Shown piece by piece: positions 18,279 through 26,937 of a stretch of 64,000 nt of DNA. The stretch's first letter is position 1; each line of letters starts with the position of its first letter. The notes beneath the pieces are model-generated. The model did no database searches and was not told the DNA's origin. It was given only the letters and a program-made list of their open reading frames with translations. Made by a program: the position numbers and the translations under genes. This stretch comes from Clostridiales bacterium (lineage in GTDB: Bacteria > Bacillota > Clostridia > Saccharofermentanales > Saccharofermentanaceae): the NCBI GenBank assembly GCA_017554745.1, contig JAFZHS010000017.1, positions 124,001 through 188,000 of the forward strand, given 5' to 3'.

Positions 18279-19408
18279 TGCCCCTTAACCTCACCTGATA
18301 CAGCGCGTTCGATCTCTTCTAAGTATGCCTTAACCACAAACTGACGGTCAAATTCCTTCTCTATCTTGGCTCTTCCAGCTAGTCCCATGTCGCGCTTCTG
18401 CTCATAAGGCATTGCGAGGAATGCTTCCAAAGCATTAACGAGAGCATCTTCGTCCTTTACGGGAACAATAAATCCGCTCTTTTTATCATCAACAGTCTCT
18501 CTGCACCCTGAACGGTCTGTAGCGATTATCGGTCTGCAGTGGGCCGCAGCTTCAAGAAGCACATTGCTCATGCCTTCAGGATAGTAAGAAGGATGAACGA
18601 TGCAGTGAGCCATCTCAAAGAAAGGTATCATGTCCTTCTGCTGGCCGTGATACTTGATATATCCGCTCTTTTCAGCTTCTTCAAGGAGCCCGAGATAGCT
18701 CTCATCATCGCAAAGGCCGCAGATATGGAAGACTACATTCTTATGTTTCTCGTAGATCCTCTTAGCGCCGTTAAGATAAAGGTCAATGCCCTTTTCCTTA
18801 AGCACTCTGGCGATAAAAAGGAAATTGATGGTATCGGCATTCTCAGGATAAGGCATGGCCTTGTGTTTATTTAAGTTAACGCCTGAGCCCGGGAGCAGCC
18901 TTGTCCTGACACCGGGCTTCAGCATCTTATGCTCGCTAAAGAATGCTTCATTCTCATCGTTTTGGAACATAATGCATGAAGCGCCGGCCACTCCTGACTT
19001 ATAAAGTCTTGTGGTGATCTTCTGCATCATGCCGGGATATTCAACGGCAGTGCCGAGACCTGTGATATTGGGAATATAGCGGATCTTTAAGGACTTGCAG
19101 GCCATTCCGCCATAGACATTAGGCTTGATGTTATAGGTCAGGACGATATCAGGCTTTTCTGCCTTAAGGATCTTCTTAAACTTGGAAAGGAGCCCCAGAT
19201 CAGACAGCGGATTCTTTCCGTGCCTGTTGGTCTCGATATCGATGAGCCTGCATCCTAAGGCTTTAAGCTCGTCCTGATAGAGCAAAGGCTGCGATGCAAC
19301 TACAACCTCATTACCGTCAGAAACGAGCCTTTCCAAAAGCTCGTCTCTGAGATTAAAAGCATAAGTTGTATCGTTGGCTAATACCAGAACCTTCATGCCC
19401 TGCATCAT
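18275..19408 (-). CDS. Family 4 glycosyltransferase
   Basis: A GT-B enzyme of 377 residues. N-terminal Rossmann start MKVLVLANDTTYAFNLRDEL; donor-site features HPSYYPEGMSNVLLEAAAHCRPIIAT with the retaining-GT4 EX7E pattern. YNIKPNVYGG and ITGLGTAVEYPG are typical of capsular GT4 enzymes acting early, on the priming sugar. The first ATG overlaps the previous stop (ATGA), with GAGGT upstream; a start four codons later is possible. Confidence 0.86.
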   Translation of the reverse strand: MMQGMKVLVLANDTTYAFNLRDELLERLVSDGNEVVVASQPLLYQDELKALGCRLIDIETNRHGKNPLSDLGLLSKFKKILKAEKPDIVLTYNIKPNVYGGMACKSLKIRYIPNITGLGTAVEYPGMMQKITTRLYKSGVAGASCIMFQNDENEAFFSEHKMLKPGVRTRLLPGSGVNLNKHKAMPYPENADTINFLFIARVLKEKGIDLYLNGAKRIYEKHKNVVFHICGLCDDESYLGLLEEAEKSGYIKYHGQQKDMIPFFEMAHCIVHPSYYPEGMSNVLLEAAAHCRPIIATDRSGCRETVDDKKSGFIVPVKDEDALVNALEAFLAMPYEQKRDMGLAGRAKIEKEFDRQFVVKAYLEEIERAVSGEVKGQ

Positions 19409-20814
19409 GTCACCTCACCATTTTCTTCGGGTAAGTCAGTGATGTTAGAGACCGCGGCGGTGGTCTGCCCTTCCGCGATTCCCTCGGTGCTGTCAGGCAC
19501 AAACAGTATCTTTACAGTTGCAAAGCATATTCTTAAGTCTTCGATAAGGCTCGGATGAGCGATATACATGAGATCCATCTGGAGCTTATCGTAAGGAGTT
19601 GTGTTGTACTTGCCGTAGACCTGGGCATAACCAGTAAGACCTGCCTTTGTCTGGAGCCTTAACTGGAACTCGGGCATCTCCTTCATGTACTCTTCAGCAA
19701 TCTCGGGCCTTTCGGGACGGGGGCCTACGATAGAGAGGTTGCCAGCGAGGATATCAATAAGCTGCGGGAGCTCATCGATGCGGCACTTTCGGATAAATCT
19801 GCCTACGGGAGTTATTCTGTCGTCCTTATCGCCCGTTGAGAGCCTTGCGACTCCGTCCTTCTCGGCATCTACCCTCATGCTCCTGAACTTATGGATCTTG
19901 AAAAGCTTGCCATTATAAGTAAGTCTGGTCTGCTTATAGAAGACAGGACCTTTGTCATTGCACTTGATAGCGATGGCCGTGATAAGAAAGACCGGCGAGA
20001 GGATGATCAAAGCCAATAAAGAGAGAACTATATCAAATAATCTCTTAGTTACGAGATATGAAGGATTCGGATGGAATCTCTGTACTCTCATTATCGGGAG
20101 ATTGAACATGTGCATCTCTCTGGCGCTGCTCATAATGACGTCACCGATCCTCGGAATCAGATAGACCTGTTTATTCTGATAGAGGCAGTACTTGAGGATG
20201 ATGTTACGGTCGTGGCTGTGAATACCGCTGAGGAATACTACGCCCATCTCATCGATCATGGAAAGGTCAGCAAGGCACTCCTCTACTGATGCGGTCTTCT
20301 GTACGTCAAACTTCTTCGTAAGGCCGTAATCTTCGATAAGATCCTTCATTCCGCGGCGCGTATCATAGATGATGATGGATTTCTTGGCCGGGAAGCACGC
20401 GAAATAGATCTTGTGGGCAATAAACGTCCAGATCATGGATATCGATACCTGGTCAACGAAGCAAAGCATCAACGGCAGAGGATTCGTAAATCTCTTGGCC
20501 AGGAAGAACATGATGATATAGAAAATGCCGTCAGATAAGAACAAAGACAGCGACTGGCTTGCGACTATATCAAATATACGGAAATGCGAGATCAGGAAAG
20601 CATCGTATGTCTTGCCGAATATGTAATACAGGATGGCAAACAATACTATGATCGCTACATCGCCCTTCCAGTAATACCTGACAGCTGTAAGGTTGTCATA
20701 GTAAATGAACCATGCAACGGCAAAAGACGCAACCATCAAAAGCAGATTGAAAAGCTTAAGAAGCCTCAGACCCACTTCATGTAAAAATGCGTTTTTCAAG
20801 TTAGATTTGCCCAT
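19405..20814 (-). CDS. Polyprenyl-phosphate sugar-1-phosphate transferase (priming enzyme, locus 1)
   Basis: A 469-residue polytopic initiator. About four N-terminal helices, a cytoplasmic CoA-binding-like domain, then the conserved C-terminal catalytic domain (~265-455) with KRLFDIVLSLLALI, KIHKFRSMR, RKCRIDELPQL and SIVGPRPERPE. It transfers hexose-1-phosphate or HexNAc-1-phosphate to undecaprenyl phosphate, the first step of the repeat unit. First gene of the operon running down to 11127; AGGGA lies 6 nt before the ATG. A shorter paralog primes the second locus (51477-52220). Confidence 0.9.
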   Translation of the reverse strand: MGKSNLKNAFLHEVGLRLLKLFNLLLMVASFAVAWFIYYDNLTAVRYYWKGDVAIIVLFAILYYIFGKTYDAFLISHFRIFDIVASQSLSLFLSDGIFYIIMFFLAKRFTNPLPLMLCFVDQVSISMIWTFIAHKIYFACFPAKKSIIIYDTRRGMKDLIEDYGLTKKFDVQKTASVEECLADLSMIDEMGVVFLSGIHSHDRNIILKYCLYQNKQVYLIPRIGDVIMSSAREMHMFNLPIMRVQRFHPNPSYLVTKRLFDIVLSLLALIILSPVFLITAIAIKCNDKGPVFYKQTRLTYNGKLFKIHKFRSMRVDAEKDGVARLSTGDKDDRITPVGRFIRKCRIDELPQLIDILAGNLSIVGPRPERPEIAEEYMKEMPEFQLRLQTKAGLTGYAQVYGKYNTTPYDKLQMDLMYIAHPSLIEDLRICFATVKILFVPDSTEGIAEGQTTAAVSNITDLPEENGEVT

Positions 20815-20845
20815 GATTGTCCCTAAATACTAAAAGTCTAAAGTG

Positions 20846-20851
20846 ATTATA
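20846..20851 (-). promoter_or_regulatory. -10 element of the first polysaccharide operon (tentative)
   Basis: TATAAT on the minus strand, 31 nt upstream of the ATG at 20814. Only poor -35 candidates (CTTGTT at 16 nt, TTGTTT at 15 nt) are seen, so the promoter may need an activator or this may not be the main start. Confidence 0.4.
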
Positions 20852-20907
20852 CTAATAAATTTTTAAAAACAAGAATATAGTCAAAAATGTTTGCAAAATG
20901 TAACATA

Positions 20908-23421
20908 TCACCCGGTTACAGTAAGGCTAACCTCATCAGATGTGACCGATATCCCGTTCGAATCAGTAACAACACAGTGATAAACCTTGCCATTACGTGA
21001 GCTCTTGGCTTCCATAGACAGCGTGGGAGTCTTGGCCCCGTCATTTACAGAGCAGTTTACCCATTCGCCGTTCTTGAGTACCTGCCACTGATACTTTAGG
21101 CCGCTGCCTGAAGCTGTTACCGTAAAAGTGGCCGTCTCACCTGCCGCTGCAGAGCAATCTACAGGCTGATTTACGATCTCAAGGGCTTTATCGATAGTGA
21201 GAGTTACTTCTCTTGTAGTAACAGTCTCATCATTGGCATCGGTTATTACGCATTGGTACTTTGCGCCGTCACGGGAGTCCTTGATCTCCAGGGATAACGT
21301 GTCAGTCTTGGCACCGTCATTCTTGGAGCAGTTAGTCCATGCGCCGTTCTTATACGTCTGCCACTGGTATTTAAGTCCGTCTCCTTCAGCTTTTACGCTG
21401 AATACGGCAGTCTCACCTGCTTTTCCTGAGAAATCCGTGGGCTGTGTAACGATCGACAAAGGGGCAATAACGCTCAAAGCGACTTCATCAGAAGTAATCT
21501 GCTTTCCCTTTGCATCAGTTAAGACACAACGGTAGATCAATCCATTTCGGGAGCTCTTGGCCTCCAAAGAGAGCGTGGGTGTTTTGGCTCCGTCATTGAT
21601 CGAGCAGTTAGCCCATTTGCCGGATTTTAATACCTGCCACTGATACTTTAAGCTTTCTCCCCTGGCAAGCACGCTGAATTCCGCGATGCTTCCGGCTTCA
21701 CAGCTCACATTCCTGGGCTGCGTTACTATCAGGATATCAACGCTGTTGGCATTAACTCCGGACGAATACGAAGCTGCCTGGTCAAGATGGAAAATCTGTT
21801 CAGCGCCTTCCTGAAGCTCTGTTTTAGTTAGCCTTCCGTGCGGATAGCAGTAGTTATCCTTAGTCTTTATGACTTCCCACTGCACGGACCACGTGAAAGC
21901 ACCCCAGGCATAGTAATCGATATCTTCAAAATCGTAAAACCAGTCAGTCCTGCCGTAGTCAAAAGCAGTACCAAAGCCCATGTAACCTGCAAATCTGTGC
22001 GCCATGAGCGCAAAATCCTGCCTGCTGACGAGCTCACCTACACCAAATACATCGGAACTAATATCCGGGTACCCGAAGCATATATTGTTATCCTGTCCCC
22101 ACTTAACAGCCTTAGCGTAAGAAGCATTAGAAGGCACATCCTTATACTTGCACTTTCCGCTTACGTAAGGGCTTCCCGCGAGCTGGTACAAAAGCTGAAT
22201 TGCCTCTTCTCTTGTGGCGAACTGCTCACTGTCAGAGTGTCCGTCATTTGTGTCGATATAGCTGTCTGTGACATTGCTTGTCTGTCCGCTATTGGTCACG
22301 ATGTTAACGTCGTTATCGACAACAAGACAATGCACGAGATTATCAAAGTACTCACCGCTCCCGCCGTAATTGACCGTGTACGAATGAACATCGCCAAGAT
22401 GAGACTCATCCTTATAAACACCGTCCTGATAAGCCTTAATAAGCCTGCTGTTGTTGCTGATATCAAGCGTGCTGATACCACGAAGCCCAAATGCCTGTAG
22501 ATAGTAAAGCTTTGGGTTATTTGAGATATCGAAAGACGTAAGCCTCCAGTCGCATTCCAGATGCAGCACTGCAAGCCTCGGGTTCTGGCTCAGATCGAGC
22601 GAAGTAAGATACTCATTATAGCTGCACACGAGCATCTGAAGCTCAGGGTTGTGCGTCACATCTACCGTAGTAGCACCCGTCTTGGCACAGTTATAGAATT
22701 CCAGGCTCGGAAGCTTGCTGACATCCACATTACCGAGATTCGGATTATTCCAGATATCAAGCCTTTTGAGCAGCGTGTTATTCGATAAGTCGATCGATGT
22801 GAGCTTATTATTAAATGCATCCAGCTCGCAGAGCAGCGGATTATTCGACAGATCCAGAGACGTGATATTGCAGTCACTGCAGAAAAGATTCTCGAGCTTG
22901 GTGTTCTTTGACAGATCGAGCTTTGTCAGATTAGGATTGGCATTGCACTCGACATAAGCTATCTCGGGATTGTTCTTAAGATTCAAAGATTTCAGTTTGC
23001 ACCCGTAGCAATATACCCATTCAAGCTCCGGATTCTTAGAGAAATCAAGCGAAGTAAAAGAGTTCTTCGAGCACCATATGCCCTTAAGATGCGGGTTACC
23101 GGACAGATCCCAGCTGGAGATCTTGTTATTCAGACACCAAAGTCCCTCAACATTCGGGAAATACTCAATGCCCTGAATAGACACGATATTGCTGTTCTCA
23201 CAGTGGACATTGATAACGCTGTTTCGCTCAGCTTCCGAGAGATAACCATTGAGGTCTTTATCGTAATCATGTCCCGCGATCACCGTTCTAAAGTTTTCAT
23301 CCGGGAAATGCGCGCTGTCTATCTTAATATCGCCTGCAGCATGAACAGGAATACCGCGCATAAACGGCAGGATCGCCGCGGCGGCCATAACGGCGGTTAA
23401 AAGCTTGGATAATGTCTTCAT
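20908..23421 (-). CDS. Secreted leucine-rich-repeat protein with SLH-like segment and three Ig-like repeats
   Basis: An exported protein of 837 residues. Signal peptide 1-28; a calcium-loop-like DYDKDLNGYLSEAE near 55; many ~20-residue leucine-rich repeats (LDLSNNPxL, LTSLDLSQNP) to ~340; an SLH-like segment ~390-540 (TREEAIQLLYQLAG, YAKAVKWGQDNNICFGYPD, VSRQDFALMAHRFAGY) that may hold it to the wall; three Ig-like repeats ~555-837. This combination is common in rumen and gut clostridial surface proteins. GGAGAG precedes the ATG by 6 nt. It sits alone between the HigBA pair and the first polysaccharide operon. Confidence 0.87.
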   Translation of the reverse strand: MKTLSKLLTAVMAAAAILPFMRGIPVHAAGDIKIDSAHFPDENFRTVIAGHDYDKDLNGYLSEAERNSVINVHCENSNIVSIQGIEYFPNVEGLWCLNNKISSWDLSGNPHLKGIWCSKNSFTSLDFSKNPELEWVYCYGCKLKSLNLKNNPEIAYVECNANPNLTKLDLSKNTKLENLFCSDCNITSLDLSNNPLLCELDAFNNKLTSIDLSNNTLLKRLDIWNNPNLGNVDVSKLPSLEFYNCAKTGATTVDVTHNPELQMLVCSYNEYLTSLDLSQNPRLAVLHLECDWRLTSFDISNNPKLYYLQAFGLRGISTLDISNNSRLIKAYQDGVYKDESHLGDVHSYTVNYGGSGEYFDNLVHCLVVDNDVNIVTNSGQTSNVTDSYIDTNDGHSDSEQFATREEAIQLLYQLAGSPYVSGKCKYKDVPSNASYAKAVKWGQDNNICFGYPDISSDVFGVGELVSRQDFALMAHRFAGYMGFGTAFDYGRTDWFYDFEDIDYYAWGAFTWSVQWEVIKTKDNYCYPHGRLTKTELQEGAEQIFHLDQAASYSSGVNANSVDILIVTQPRNVSCEAGSIAEFSVLARGESLKYQWQVLKSGKWANCSINDGAKTPTLSLEAKSSRNGLIYRCVLTDAKGKQITSDEVALSVIAPLSIVTQPTDFSGKAGETAVFSVKAEGDGLKYQWQTYKNGAWTNCSKNDGAKTDTLSLEIKDSRDGAKYQCVITDANDETVTTREVTLTIDKALEIVNQPVDCSAAAGETATFTVTASGSGLKYQWQVLKNGEWVNCSVNDGAKTPTLSMEAKSSRNGKVYHCVVTDSNGISVTSDEVSLTVTG

Positions 23422-23499
23422 ATGAATCTCTCCGGTACAGGATGAGAATATTTTGGCACTATTCGGCTTTTACATATATTTAAAATAAAGGAAATTTGT

Positions 23500-23519
23500 T
23501 AATTCTATTTTTAGAATTA
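23500..23519. promoter_or_regulatory. AT-rich perfect dyad upstream of the LRR/SLH/Ig gene
   Basis: TAATTCTA and TAGAATTA (8-bp arms) around TTTT, about 80 bp before the start at 23421. It could be an operator or a small hairpin. There is too little GC for a good terminator. Confidence 0.3.
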
Positions 23520-23576
23520 GCGGTTAGTGACGGCCGAGTGGCGTTTTGCCCGCATTTATTTTATTGATTTTCGGTC

Positions 23577-23691
23577 TGTTACGCTAAATTGCCTAAATCG
23601 ATACCCATATCAGGTACTCCGGCGGGAATTTACTCAGTATTCCCGTTTCAGTGCCTGTTTTGGTACCCGTTTTAGGCAATCTGGTGGGAAT
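23577..23691. repeat. Paired-hairpin intergenic element, family B copy 1 (53-9-53 bp)
   Basis: Units 23577-23629 and 23639-23691, 9 bp apart. The second unit is well formed: ATTCCCG / GGGAAT outer arms, TGCCT / AGGCA inner arms and a 17-nt loop. The first unit keeps TTGCCT and the right outer arm (CCGGCGGGAAT) but has lost the left outer arm. The element is followed after exactly 9 bp by the family A element at 23701, so four units run on one 62-bp grid. The other parts of the 476-bp gap (23422-23897) are the dyad at 23500-23519 and the higA terminator. Confidence 0.75.
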
Positions 23692-23700
23692 GCTCTTGCG

Positions 23701-23815
23701 ATTTCAGCCACAGTGTCAGTTTAGGTGGTCAGATTTGGCACTCCAGCTGAAATTCCAAGCAAATTTCAGTTTCAGTGACAGATTGAGTGGGCAGAATTGA
23801 CACTCCAGCTGAAAT
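23701..23815. repeat. Paired-hairpin intergenic element, family A copy 2 (53-9-53 bp)
   Basis: Units 23701-23753 and 23763-23815. Both have intact ATTTCAG / CTGAAAT outer arms and AGTGNCA / TGNCACT inner arms. Same length, spacing and orientation as the copies at 6774 and 60620, while the 17-nt loops and the 9-bp spacer differ. Confidence 0.87.
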
Positions 23816-23844
23816 CAACAAAACCTCCTTTAACAATAATGAAA

Positions 23845-23869
23845 AAGCCGCCATAATCATTGACGGCTT
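23845..23869 (-). terminator. Rho-independent terminator after higA
   Basis: AAGCCG / CGGCTT arms with a 13-nt loop and a T-run on the minus strand, 28 nt beyond the higA stop. Confidence 0.65.
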
Positions 23870-23897
23870 CAAAACAAAAACTAATGTCTAATTACCA

Positions 23898-24197
23898 TCA
23901 ACTGGCCTTAACGCAAGAAAACGGCACAACATTCGAAGGTGCATCTTGCTCGGCAAGCCAAAGAGTTAATTTTTGCTGCATATTCATCCAGCTTTCAGCT
24001 GAAGTGCCGGTAGCTATGCTGATTCTCAAAGCCATATCAGGACTTAAAGAAGATTTTCCATTGATAAATTCAGACAAAGCCTTTCTGCTGACACCAAGCA
24101 TCTGAGCGGTCTTAGTAACTGAAAGATCTAAAGGCTTCATTACATCCTCGTAGAAAACGATTCCGGGATGAGTAGGCTTTCTTGTCATAGTAGTCAT
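23898..24197 (-). CDS. higA: HigA-type antitoxin, XRE helix-turn-helix
   Basis: The 99-residue antitoxin and autorepressor of a type II toxin-antitoxin pair. It has the HigA/VapI signature start KPTHPGIVFYEDVMKPL, then an XRE helix-turn-helix (LSVTKTAQMLGVSRKALSEFI) and the family-typical SAESWMNMQQKLTLW tail. It should bind and neutralise HigB and repress the shared promoter. AGAGG lies 8 nt before the ATG; 12 nt separate it from the toxin gene. Confidence 0.92.
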   Translation of the reverse strand: MTTMTRKPTHPGIVFYEDVMKPLDLSVTKTAQMLGVSRKALSEFINGKSSLSPDMALRISIATGTSAESWMNMQQKLTLWLAEQDAPSNVVPFSCVKAS

Positions 24198-24209
24198 AAT
24201 AGTTACCTC

Positions 24210-24488
24210 TCAATGATAATCCAAATAATCTACAAGATAAGCGTCTTCATCCTCAAAATAGAAAGTTATTCTCCAATTGCCACTGACAGAAACAGACCAC
24301 AAGTTCTTTTTGTCACCTTTAAGCGAATGAAGATCATAGCCAGGTAAATTCATATCTTGAGGATCTATACTTGAATCCAATCGGTCAAGTATTCGCGCTA
24401 ATCTATTAGCGTGTTCGGGCTTAATTCCTTTCTTTGATCCTGTATAGAAAAAGTCTTTCAGACCTTTGTGTGAAAATGACTTAATCAT
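24210..24488 (-). CDS. higB: HigB-type toxin (RelE/ParE superfamily mRNA interferase)
   Basis: The 92-residue toxin, toxin-first as in other higBA operons. The start MIKSFSHKGLKDFF and the C-terminal NLWSVSVSGNWRITF and YLVDYLDYH match the HigB/plasmid-maintenance-killer family, which cleaves ribosome-bound mRNA. An in-frame ATG 19 codons upstream exists, but the family length and a consensus promoter that would lie inside the longer version favour 24488. The -10 box ends 6 nt before this ATG and no ribosome-binding site is seen, so the message may be leaderless. Confidence 0.9.
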   Translation of the reverse strand: MIKSFSHKGLKDFFYTGSKKGIKPEHANRLARILDRLDSSIDPQDMNLPGYDLHSLKGDKKNLWSVSVSGNWRITFYFEDEDAYLVDYLDYH

Positions 24489-24494
24489 GGTTCG

Positions 24495-24523
24495 ATTGTA
24501 ACCCGTAACGTAACACTTGTCAA
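24495..24523 (-). promoter_or_regulatory. Consensus promoter of higBA
   Basis: TTGACA (24518-24523), a 17-nt spacer, TACAAT (24495-24500), then only six bases before the ATG. The spacer carries three GTTAC/TTAC direct repeats that could be HigA contact sites. Confidence 0.8.
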
Positions 24524-24648
24524 TTGGCAGCAATCCAAAAAACATGTTTGGATTTAATACTACTAATCTAATGATTTAAGATTGATATAACAATAACTTA
24601 GATGCGTTTTCCTCAACAAGGAAGCGAAAACAAACAGTTTCTGTCCTA

Positions 24649-25788
24649 TTAATCAATATCCAGCTTCTTCAGCAGCTCATACCTGACATTGCTGCGCTTG
24701 AAGTCTTCTTTGAGCTGCTTCTTGTTCCTGCCGGAAGTAAAGCCTTTCTTGGCGCACCTGAAACTCATATAAAGCCAGCAGAAAGGCTTGAGCCAGTGGT
24801 GGCGCTGGTATGCTGCCCATTTCTTCTCGCCGGTCTTTTGAAGCCACGGAAATAGGCCATTGCTCTTGATGCGCGTGCTTACGGTCTCGACAAATCTTCC
24901 CCTGTCATTCTTGCGACCGAAATTGCCGGAATCAAGGATAATGTCCATCAGCTCCGCACAGGCAGATTCATCTGCGTCGGAGCACCAGGTGATCGTCTCA
25001 GGGAGCCCTAAGTATATCTGGCACATTCTGGTAACGGTAATGGCAAGCGTATCCATTCCCTTCTCTTTGGCGACCGAAGAAAACTCATTGTTCCAGAATT
25101 CATCATCAAGATTGCTGCAGACATACATCATCCAGTCGACGACATGGCGAAGGCCGACGGCTGACTTCAGGTGTCCCCTGAAATGATCGAGAAGCACCAG
25201 GCCGTTGGCGAGCTTTGGCAGCATCAGGAAGTCGTGGCCGTCAATATTCACACTGACAGGGCTCTCAATGCCTGCAAAAATATAATCTTCAATATCTATC
25301 TCGTGGCTGAAGCGTTTGTGTAGCTCAAAATTCATATCGCCTTTTTTGAAGGAAACATGCCTGTCGTCCTCGTGGTCAAACACGTAATCTGCAGACTTTA
25401 ATACCGATACGGCTTCATCGAAATGCTCAAGCGGCACCACAAAATCAATATCGCCCATCATCCGCTTGAAAGGCACCTTATAACTGACCGCGGAAGCATT
25501 GCCCTTCAGGATAACCATAGGAATGCCTGCATAACCAAGCAAATTCTGAAGAGCATCCTGCGCCAGACAATAACGTATGTGGCAGGTTTGAGCCCATACT
25601 TGAGCCTCCTGGAATTTAACATTCATATAACCAGCAGGGATCTCGGAGGCGATCAAGCCCAGCACAGATTGCTGAAGCGACTCTTCGTATAATGAATCCA
25701 TATCAACATCAGCAAAACTAATGGCCCCTGAAGGACCAAACTGAGATTGCTTAACCAAGCTTAGTAATACTGACTGTTCTTTATCCAT
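24649..25788 (-). CDS. NTP_transf_5-type nucleotidyltransferase-like protein (paralog 1)
   Basis: A 379-residue protein of the family annotated as uncharacterised nucleotidyltransferase (NTP_transf_5). Key segment VILKGNASAVSYK then MMGDIDFVVP near 110, the likely G-x-D-x-D metal-binding site of the polymerase-beta fold, followed by a conserved helical C-terminus (LVLLDHFRGHL, GLRHVVDWMMY). It is closely alike along its whole length to the gene just upstream, from which it is 3 nt apart: a tandem duplication. A role in polysaccharide or surface-polymer modification is inferred from its repeated presence in this region. No terminator was recognised after it. Confidence 0.72.
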   Translation of the reverse strand: MDKEQSVLLSLVKQSQFGPSGAISFADVDMDSLYEESLQQSVLGLIASEIPAGYMNVKFQEAQVWAQTCHIRYCLAQDALQNLLGYAGIPMVILKGNASAVSYKVPFKRMMGDIDFVVPLEHFDEAVSVLKSADYVFDHEDDRHVSFKKGDMNFELHKRFSHEIDIEDYIFAGIESPVSVNIDGHDFLMLPKLANGLVLLDHFRGHLKSAVGLRHVVDWMMYVCSNLDDEFWNNEFSSVAKEKGMDTLAITVTRMCQIYLGLPETITWCSDADESACAELMDIILDSGNFGRKNDRGRFVETVSTRIKSNGLFPWLQKTGEKKWAAYQRHHWLKPFCWLYMSFRCAKKGFTSGRNKKQLKEDFKRSNVRYELLKKLDID

Positions 25789-25791
25789 ATA

Positions 25792-26931
25792 TCAACTTAT
25801 CTTCAATTCTTTCAATAGTTCATAACGTTCGTTGCTTCGCTCAAGGTCATCTTTGAGCTGCTTCTTATTCCTGCCGGACTTAAATCCCAGCTTAATATAT
25901 CTGCAGATCTGATAAAACCAGCAAAACGGCTTGAGCCAGTGATGCTTATGGTAAGCCTTCCAGTTGTGCTTGCCTGCATATTGGAGCCATGGGAACAAGC
26001 CCATACTCTTTATGCGCATATTAACAATCTCAACACTCTTGCCTTTAAGATTCTTGCGACCGAAATTACCGGATTTAAGTATAACATTCATTAATTGCTC
26101 ACAAGTAGATTCTTTTGCATCTTTACACCAGGTTATCGTCTCAGGAAGGCCCAAATAGATCTGGCACATGCGGGTTAATGTAACAGCTAGAGTATCCATG
26201 CCAAGCTCTTTAACCACAGGAGCAAACTCATTGTTCCAGAACTCATCATCAAGATTGCGGTAAACATACATCATCCAGTCTATTGCTTGACGAAGACCTA
26301 CAGAACTTAGAAGATGTATTCTGAAATGATCTAAAAGCACCAAACCATTGGATAGTTTAGGAAGCATCGGGAACTCATGGTCTTCAATTGTGGCACTATC
26401 TCGGGAATTCAATCCTTCAATTAAATAATCCTCGAAATCAACACCATAACAATAATGATGATGAATCTCAAATAGCTGATCACCTTTTTTGAATGAAGCA
26501 TGTCTTCCGTTGTCGTGACCTTCAACATAACCGTTAGAAGACAACAAAGCTTTGGCTTGCTTGTATTGATCCTGGGGCACCAAAAAATCAATATCACCCA
26601 TCATGCGCAGATAAGGTTCTTTATAATTAACAGCTGAAGCATTACCCTTCAGGATTACAAAAGGAATGCCTGCATCATCAAGGAGCTTCTTTAATGCGTC
26701 TTGATCATCACAATAAAGAAAATACGAAGCCTTACGCCTGTAGCGGGCTTTATACCACTTGGGATTTACATATTCATCGGGTATTTCAGAAGCAGCCAGA
26801 CCAAGCACTGATTGCTGTTCAGCTTCTTTAAACAAAGCATCCATATCGACATCAGCAAAACTTATGGTCTCAGAGAGGCCAAATTGAGATTGCTTTATCA
26901 AGCTGAGTAATACTGACTGCTCTTTATTCAT
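25792..26931 (-). CDS. NTP_transf_5-type nucleotidyltransferase-like protein (paralog 2)
   Basis: A 379-residue paralog of the next gene with the same VILKGNASAV and MMGDIDFLVP core. First gene of a two-gene unit, divergent from the helix-turn-helix/UDP-glucose-dehydrogenase fusion and sharing with it a 17-bp operator-like dyad. Its -10 hexamer ends 6 nt before the ATG and no ribosome-binding site is present, suggesting a leaderless transcript. Substrate unknown; the acidic residues of the nucleotidyltransferase site are intact, so it is probably active. Confidence 0.72.
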   Translation of the reverse strand: MNKEQSVLLSLIKQSQFGLSETISFADVDMDALFKEAEQQSVLGLAASEIPDEYVNPKWYKARYRRKASYFLYCDDQDALKKLLDDAGIPFVILKGNASAVNYKEPYLRMMGDIDFLVPQDQYKQAKALLSSNGYVEGHDNGRHASFKKGDQLFEIHHHYCYGVDFEDYLIEGLNSRDSATIEDHEFPMLPKLSNGLVLLDHFRIHLLSSVGLRQAIDWMMYVYRNLDDEFWNNEFAPVVKELGMDTLAVTLTRMCQIYLGLPETITWCKDAKESTCEQLMNVILKSGNFGRKNLKGKSVEIVNMRIKSMGLFPWLQYAGKHNWKAYHKHHWLKPFCWFYQICRYIKLGFKSGRNKKQLKDDLERSNERYELLKELKIS

Positions 26932-26937
26932 ACCCGT

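Noticed and set aside
164..23421. LPXTG-type anchors on the Ig-repeat proteins
   Set aside because: The C-termini were read: three end within or just after the last Ig or Listeria-Bacteroides repeat and one in an acidic tail; none has a sorting motif or terminal helix.
23577..23815. 62-bp periodic repeats as a CRISPR array
   Set aside because: The repeated parts are 53-bp imperfect palindromes, the spacers are only 9 bp, unit number is two to four, and no cas gene is present.
24549..24648. Terminator after the nucleotidyltransferase pair
   Set aside because: A TTCCT/AGGAA pairing exists around 24610-24630 but has a short stem and no T-run on the minus strand.
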